Shown piece by piece: positions 4,206 to 6,146 of a stretch of 6,146 nt of DNA. A model generated the notes under the pieces. The model saw only the letters and a list, made by a program, of their open reading frames with translations, ran no database searches and was not told where the DNA came from. Positions within the stretch are counted from its first letter, which is position 1; each line of letters begins with the position of its first letter. Origin of the DNA: an uncultured Synergistales bacterium (GTDB taxonomy: Bacteria; Synergistota; Synergistia; Synergistales; Aminobacteriaceae); NCBI GenBank assembly GCA_905236605.1, contig CAJORD010000165.1, positions 1-6,146 on the forward strand, given 5' to 3'. Made by a program: the position numbers and the translations under genes.

Positions 4206-5543
4206 TTGCGTAAAGATTCAAGTTCGATACATAGACAAGTAATTTCAAATATAATTCCGGCGATTATAGTCGAGATTATGATTTTAATTTATAACTTAGC
4301 CGACACGTTTTTTATTTCACAAACTGACGATCCTTATCAAATTGCGGCCGTGTCGTTAGCTTCGCCGGTGTTTATGATGTTAATCACGGTCGGAATTATT
4401 TTCATGGCTGGCGGAATGTCGTGTATATCGCGAGCACTTGGAGCCGGCGACAAGAGAAGGGCCGACAGCTTAGCATCGTTTTGTGTTTGGGCAGGCATAG
4501 CCGTGGGCATCTTGATGACTTTAATATTCACGGCCTTCATCGGAAATATTTTAAAAGCGATTGGCGCAAGCATATATACTATCGTGCCGACGTATTCGTA
4601 TCTTTCAATCGTGATGACTTCCGCACCGTTTGTTTTATTCAGCATGGCGTGTTCAGGAATTTTGCGAGCCGACAATCACCCCCGAGAAGCTATGAACGGT
4701 CAAATTATTGGCAACGTGTTAAATATAATTCTTGACCCGATTATGATTTTATATTTCGGTTGGGGAATAACAGGCGCGGCAATAGCTACGGTGTTAGGAA
4801 CGGTTGCGGGCGCGGCGTATTATATTGGGTACTTTTTAGCCGGGCAATCGTCATTAAGCATTCACGTTAAAAATTTTAGATTCAACAAAGCGATCTCTTT
4901 GAGTATCTTCGCAATAGGAATCCCGGCGTGCTTAGATCCGTTCTTGATGAGTATCTCGCAAATGATAATGAATTCTTTAATGTCAGCATTTGGCGACATG
5001 CCTGTAGCGGCGGCGGGAGTCTCAATGCGAATTGAACAGATAGCGACGTTAATCGCGATGGGCTGCGGTCAAGGCGTTCAGCCGTTATTAGGCTTCTGCG
5101 TCGGTGCTAAAGATTGGGACAGATACAGAGGAATTTTAAAATTTGCTCTTCAGATTGCTATTTCGATAAGTTTATTCATGGTTGCGCTGTGCTATGTCTT
5201 TACGGGCGGAATCGTTCGCATGTTCCTTGCTAATGAAGAGGCATTCGGTTACGCCGTGAACTTCTTGAGAATAAAATTAACTAGCAGCGTTTTGTTCGCG
5301 ATATTTTTCATCTTTATAAACGCATTGCAGGCTATGGGGGCGGCGAAGGCTTCGTTTATATTGAGCGTTTGCCGTCAATGCGCGCTTTATGTTCCGTTGC
5401 TGTTCATCATGAATTATTTCATGGGAGCTTACGGAATCGTGTGGGCGTTGCCAATGGCGGAACTTCTTTCACTGGTTCAGACTGTTATAATTTACGGCAA
5501 AATAGTATTCACTCCCAAAATTTTTGTCGAGGGGAAAAAATAA
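4206..5543 (+). CDS. MATE-family multidrug/cation efflux transporter
   Basis: An inner-membrane MATE (NorM/DinF/MepA-like) antiporter that exports organic cations or drugs in exchange for Na+ or H+. Read from TTG 4206 it has 445 residues, the usual MATE length, with about 12 hydrophobic segments in two similar halves. Family features include the first-helix stretch LIYNLADTFFISQ (27-39), the half-one motif GILRADNHPREAMNGQIIGN (151-170) followed by LNIILDPIMILYFGWGITGAA, and the half-two motif GQGVQPLLGFCVGAKDWDRYRG (288-309). Nothing looks broken. The start at 4206 is chosen because a ribosome binding site precedes it; starting at TTG 4188 would add six residues (MRGRFI) without one. The gene diverges from the metalloid permease operon, so shared regulation is possible. 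coaD follows 7 nt later, so the MATE promoter likely drives coaD as well. The substrate cannot be told from sequence. Confidence 0.92.
   Translation: MRKDSSSIHRQVISNIIPAIIVEIMILIYNLADTFFISQTDDPYQIAAVSLASPVFMMLITVGIIFMAGGMSCISRALGAGDKRRADSLASFCVWAGIAVGILMTLIFTAFIGNILKAIGASIYTIVPTYSYLSIVMTSAPFVLFSMACSGILRADNHPREAMNGQIIGNVLNIILDPIMILYFGWGITGAAIATVLGTVAGAAYYIGYFLAGQSSLSIHVKNFRFNKAISLSIFAIGIPACLDPFLMSISQMIMNSLMSAFGDMPVAAAGVSMRIEQIATLIAMGCGQGVQPLLGFCVGAKDWDRYRGILKFALQIAISISLFMVALCYVFTGGIVRMFLANEEAFGYAVNFLRIKLTSSVLFAIFFIFINALQAMGAAKASFILSVCRQCALYVPLLFIMNYFMGAYGIVWALPMAELLSLVQTVIIYGKIVFTPKIFVEGKK
5529..5534 (+). promoter_or_regulatory. Possible distant ribosome binding site of coaD
   Basis: GAGGGG inside the last codons of the MATE gene is the only purine-rich site before coaD. 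It is 16 nt from the ATG at 5551, beyond the optimal range, so coaD probably relies at least partly on translational coupling to the MATE gene. Confidence 0.3.
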
Positions 5544-5550
5544 TTAAATT

Positions 5551-6036
5551 ATGAAAGTCAGGGCGATATATCCCGGTTCATTTGACCCGATAACGAACGG
5601 TCATATTTACATAGCTGAACGAGCAGCGGCAATCTTTGATGAAGTAATTGTGAGTGTCCTTGTGAACGAACGCAAGAATGCGGCGTTTAGTGTCGAAGAA
5701 CGTTGCGAGATGGCGCGCAAATCATTAAAGCACGTCGCAAATATTAAGGTCGATAGCTTCAACGGGCTTTTAGTCGATTACGTCAAACAAAAAGAAGCGT
5801 CTGTGATAATCCGAGGACTTCGCGCTATGTCAGATTTTGAATATGAATTTCAGATGGCATTAATGAATCGTCAGTTAGCGCCGGATATCGAGACTTTCTT
5901 TATCGTTACAGACCCGAAATATTCATATGTATCAAGCTCAAGCGTGAGAGAGATTTTTCATTTTGGCGGGACTGTGAAAGATGTTGTGCCGCGAGTCGTT
6001 TTTGAAAAATTGAAGACACTTCATAAAGGCAAATAA
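5551..6036 (+). CDS. coaD: Pantetheine-phosphate adenylyltransferase
   Basis: Cytoplasmic, normally essential enzyme of coenzyme A synthesis that joins 4'-phosphopantetheine and ATP to make dephospho-CoA. The 161 residues match the family's usual 155-165. The nucleotidyltransferase signature GSFDPITNGH is at 9-18, NERKNAAFSVEER at 39-51, the substrate-binding RGLRAMSDFEYEFQMALMNR at 88-107, and the ATP-binding YVSSSSVRE at 126-134. All key motifs are intact. In many genomes coaD lies directly behind rsmD. Here the arsR module and the MATE gene stand between them, and coaD is 7 nt behind the MATE gene, whose promoter it probably uses. A new plus-strand gene starts 4 nt after its stop. Confidence 0.97.
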   Translation: MKVRAIYPGSFDPITNGHIYIAERAAAIFDEVIVSVLVNERKNAAFSVEERCEMARKSLKHVANIKVDSFNGLLVDYVKQKEASVIIRGLRAMSDFEYEFQMALMNRQLAPDIETFFIVTDPKYSYVSSSSVREIFHFGGTVKDVVPRVVFEKLKTLHKGK

Positions 6037-6040
6037 ATTC

Positions 6041-6146
6041 ATGAATAAGAGCGAAAAAGAAAAATTTTTTAATCTTCTGAGAGATTTCGTAGCTAGCCTT
6101 ACAAATGTCATAGTTCATGATAATAATTGGACTATGCGCGGCTTTG
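6041..6146 (+). CDS. Unrecognised protein, N-terminal 35 codons only (cut by window end)
   Basis: An ATG 4 nt after coaD's TAA opens a frame that stays open to the window end. It starts MNKSEKEKFFNLL, a charged amphipathic helix, and continues to NVIVHDNNWTMRGF, which could be the first strands of a folded domain. There is no signal peptide or membrane segment in this part. AAAGG at 6025-6029 lies 11 nt before the ATG as a weak ribosome binding site. Tight spacing and like strand suggest co-transcription with coaD. The visible part is too short to assign a family, and I do not recognise it. Confidence 0.6.
   Translation, partial: MNKSEKEKFFNLLRDFVASLTNVIVHDNNWTMRGF

Noticed and set aside
4337..4735. 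Minus and alternate plus frames within the MATE gene
   Set aside because: Shadow frames of a well-conserved transporter.
5369..5554. Plus-strand alternate frame at the end of the MATE gene
   Set aside because: Overlaps the conserved MATE C-terminus and the coaD start; no separate support.
6037..6046. Palindrome ATTCATGAAT over the start of the last gene
   Set aside because: Short, AT-rich, and likely produced by chance around a start codon.
5906..6118. Minus-strand frame over the coaD end and the next gene
   Set aside because: Opposite the coaD ATP-binding motif; a frame by chance in AT-rich sequence.
1..6146. CRISPR array, tRNA/rRNA genes, insertion sequence or prophage
   Set aside because: No regularly spaced repeats, no cloverleaf or rRNA-like sequence, no transposase or phage protein, and no flanking direct repeats found by eye.

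Overview
This window is a compact bacterial chromosome segment of about 40% GC, with short or overlapping gene junctions and many AAA/TTT/ATT codons. The housekeeping genes are a phosphohexomutase, a TrmB-type tRNA methyltransferase with a long C-terminal extension, a short RsmD-type rRNA methyltransferase and CoaD. Together with the ArsR / thioredoxin-like / COG0701 permease set, they suggest an anaerobic, probably host- or gut-associated bacterium. A low-GC member of the Synergistota is my best guess (extended TrmB, gene set), but this is inference and not proven by the sequence.

Layout. (1) Positions 2-2631, plus strand: the 3' part of a phosphomannomutase/phosphoglucomutase gene (its start lies before the window), then trmB overlapping it by 13 nt, then rsmD, separated from trmB only by the stop codon and one further codon in the same reading frame. 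(2) Positions 2628-4034, minus strand: a three-gene module, read permease -> arsR -> small thioredoxin-like protein. It ends tail-to-tail against rsmD with a 4-nt overlap. (3) Positions 4035-4205: a divergent control region with a good sigma-70-type promoter for the permease operon, a palindrome just downstream of it that could be the ArsR operator, and an extended -10 element for the plus-strand gene. (4) Positions 4206-6146, plus strand: a MATE-family efflux pump, coaD 7 nt behind it, and the first 35 codons of an unrecognised gene running off the end.

How the parts fit. rsmD and coaD are next to each other in many bacterial genomes. Here about 2.9 kb holding two transport units sits between them, so this looks like an accessory insertion in a housekeeping locus. 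ArsR, with a CxC metal-site motif, probably represses its own operon. The permease belongs to the ArsP/COG0701 family with the TPFCSCSS signature, and the thioredoxin-like protein carries a CxxC pair. Together they suggest efflux or handling of a thiol-reactive metalloid or metal such as a trivalent (organo)arsenical. The permease appears to lack roughly the last 60 residues of its family, and its stop codon lies inside an imperfect palindrome. The MATE pump may share control with the module through the common 171-nt region and probably drives coaD transcription. No tRNA, rRNA, CRISPR array, insertion sequence or prophage gene was seen.
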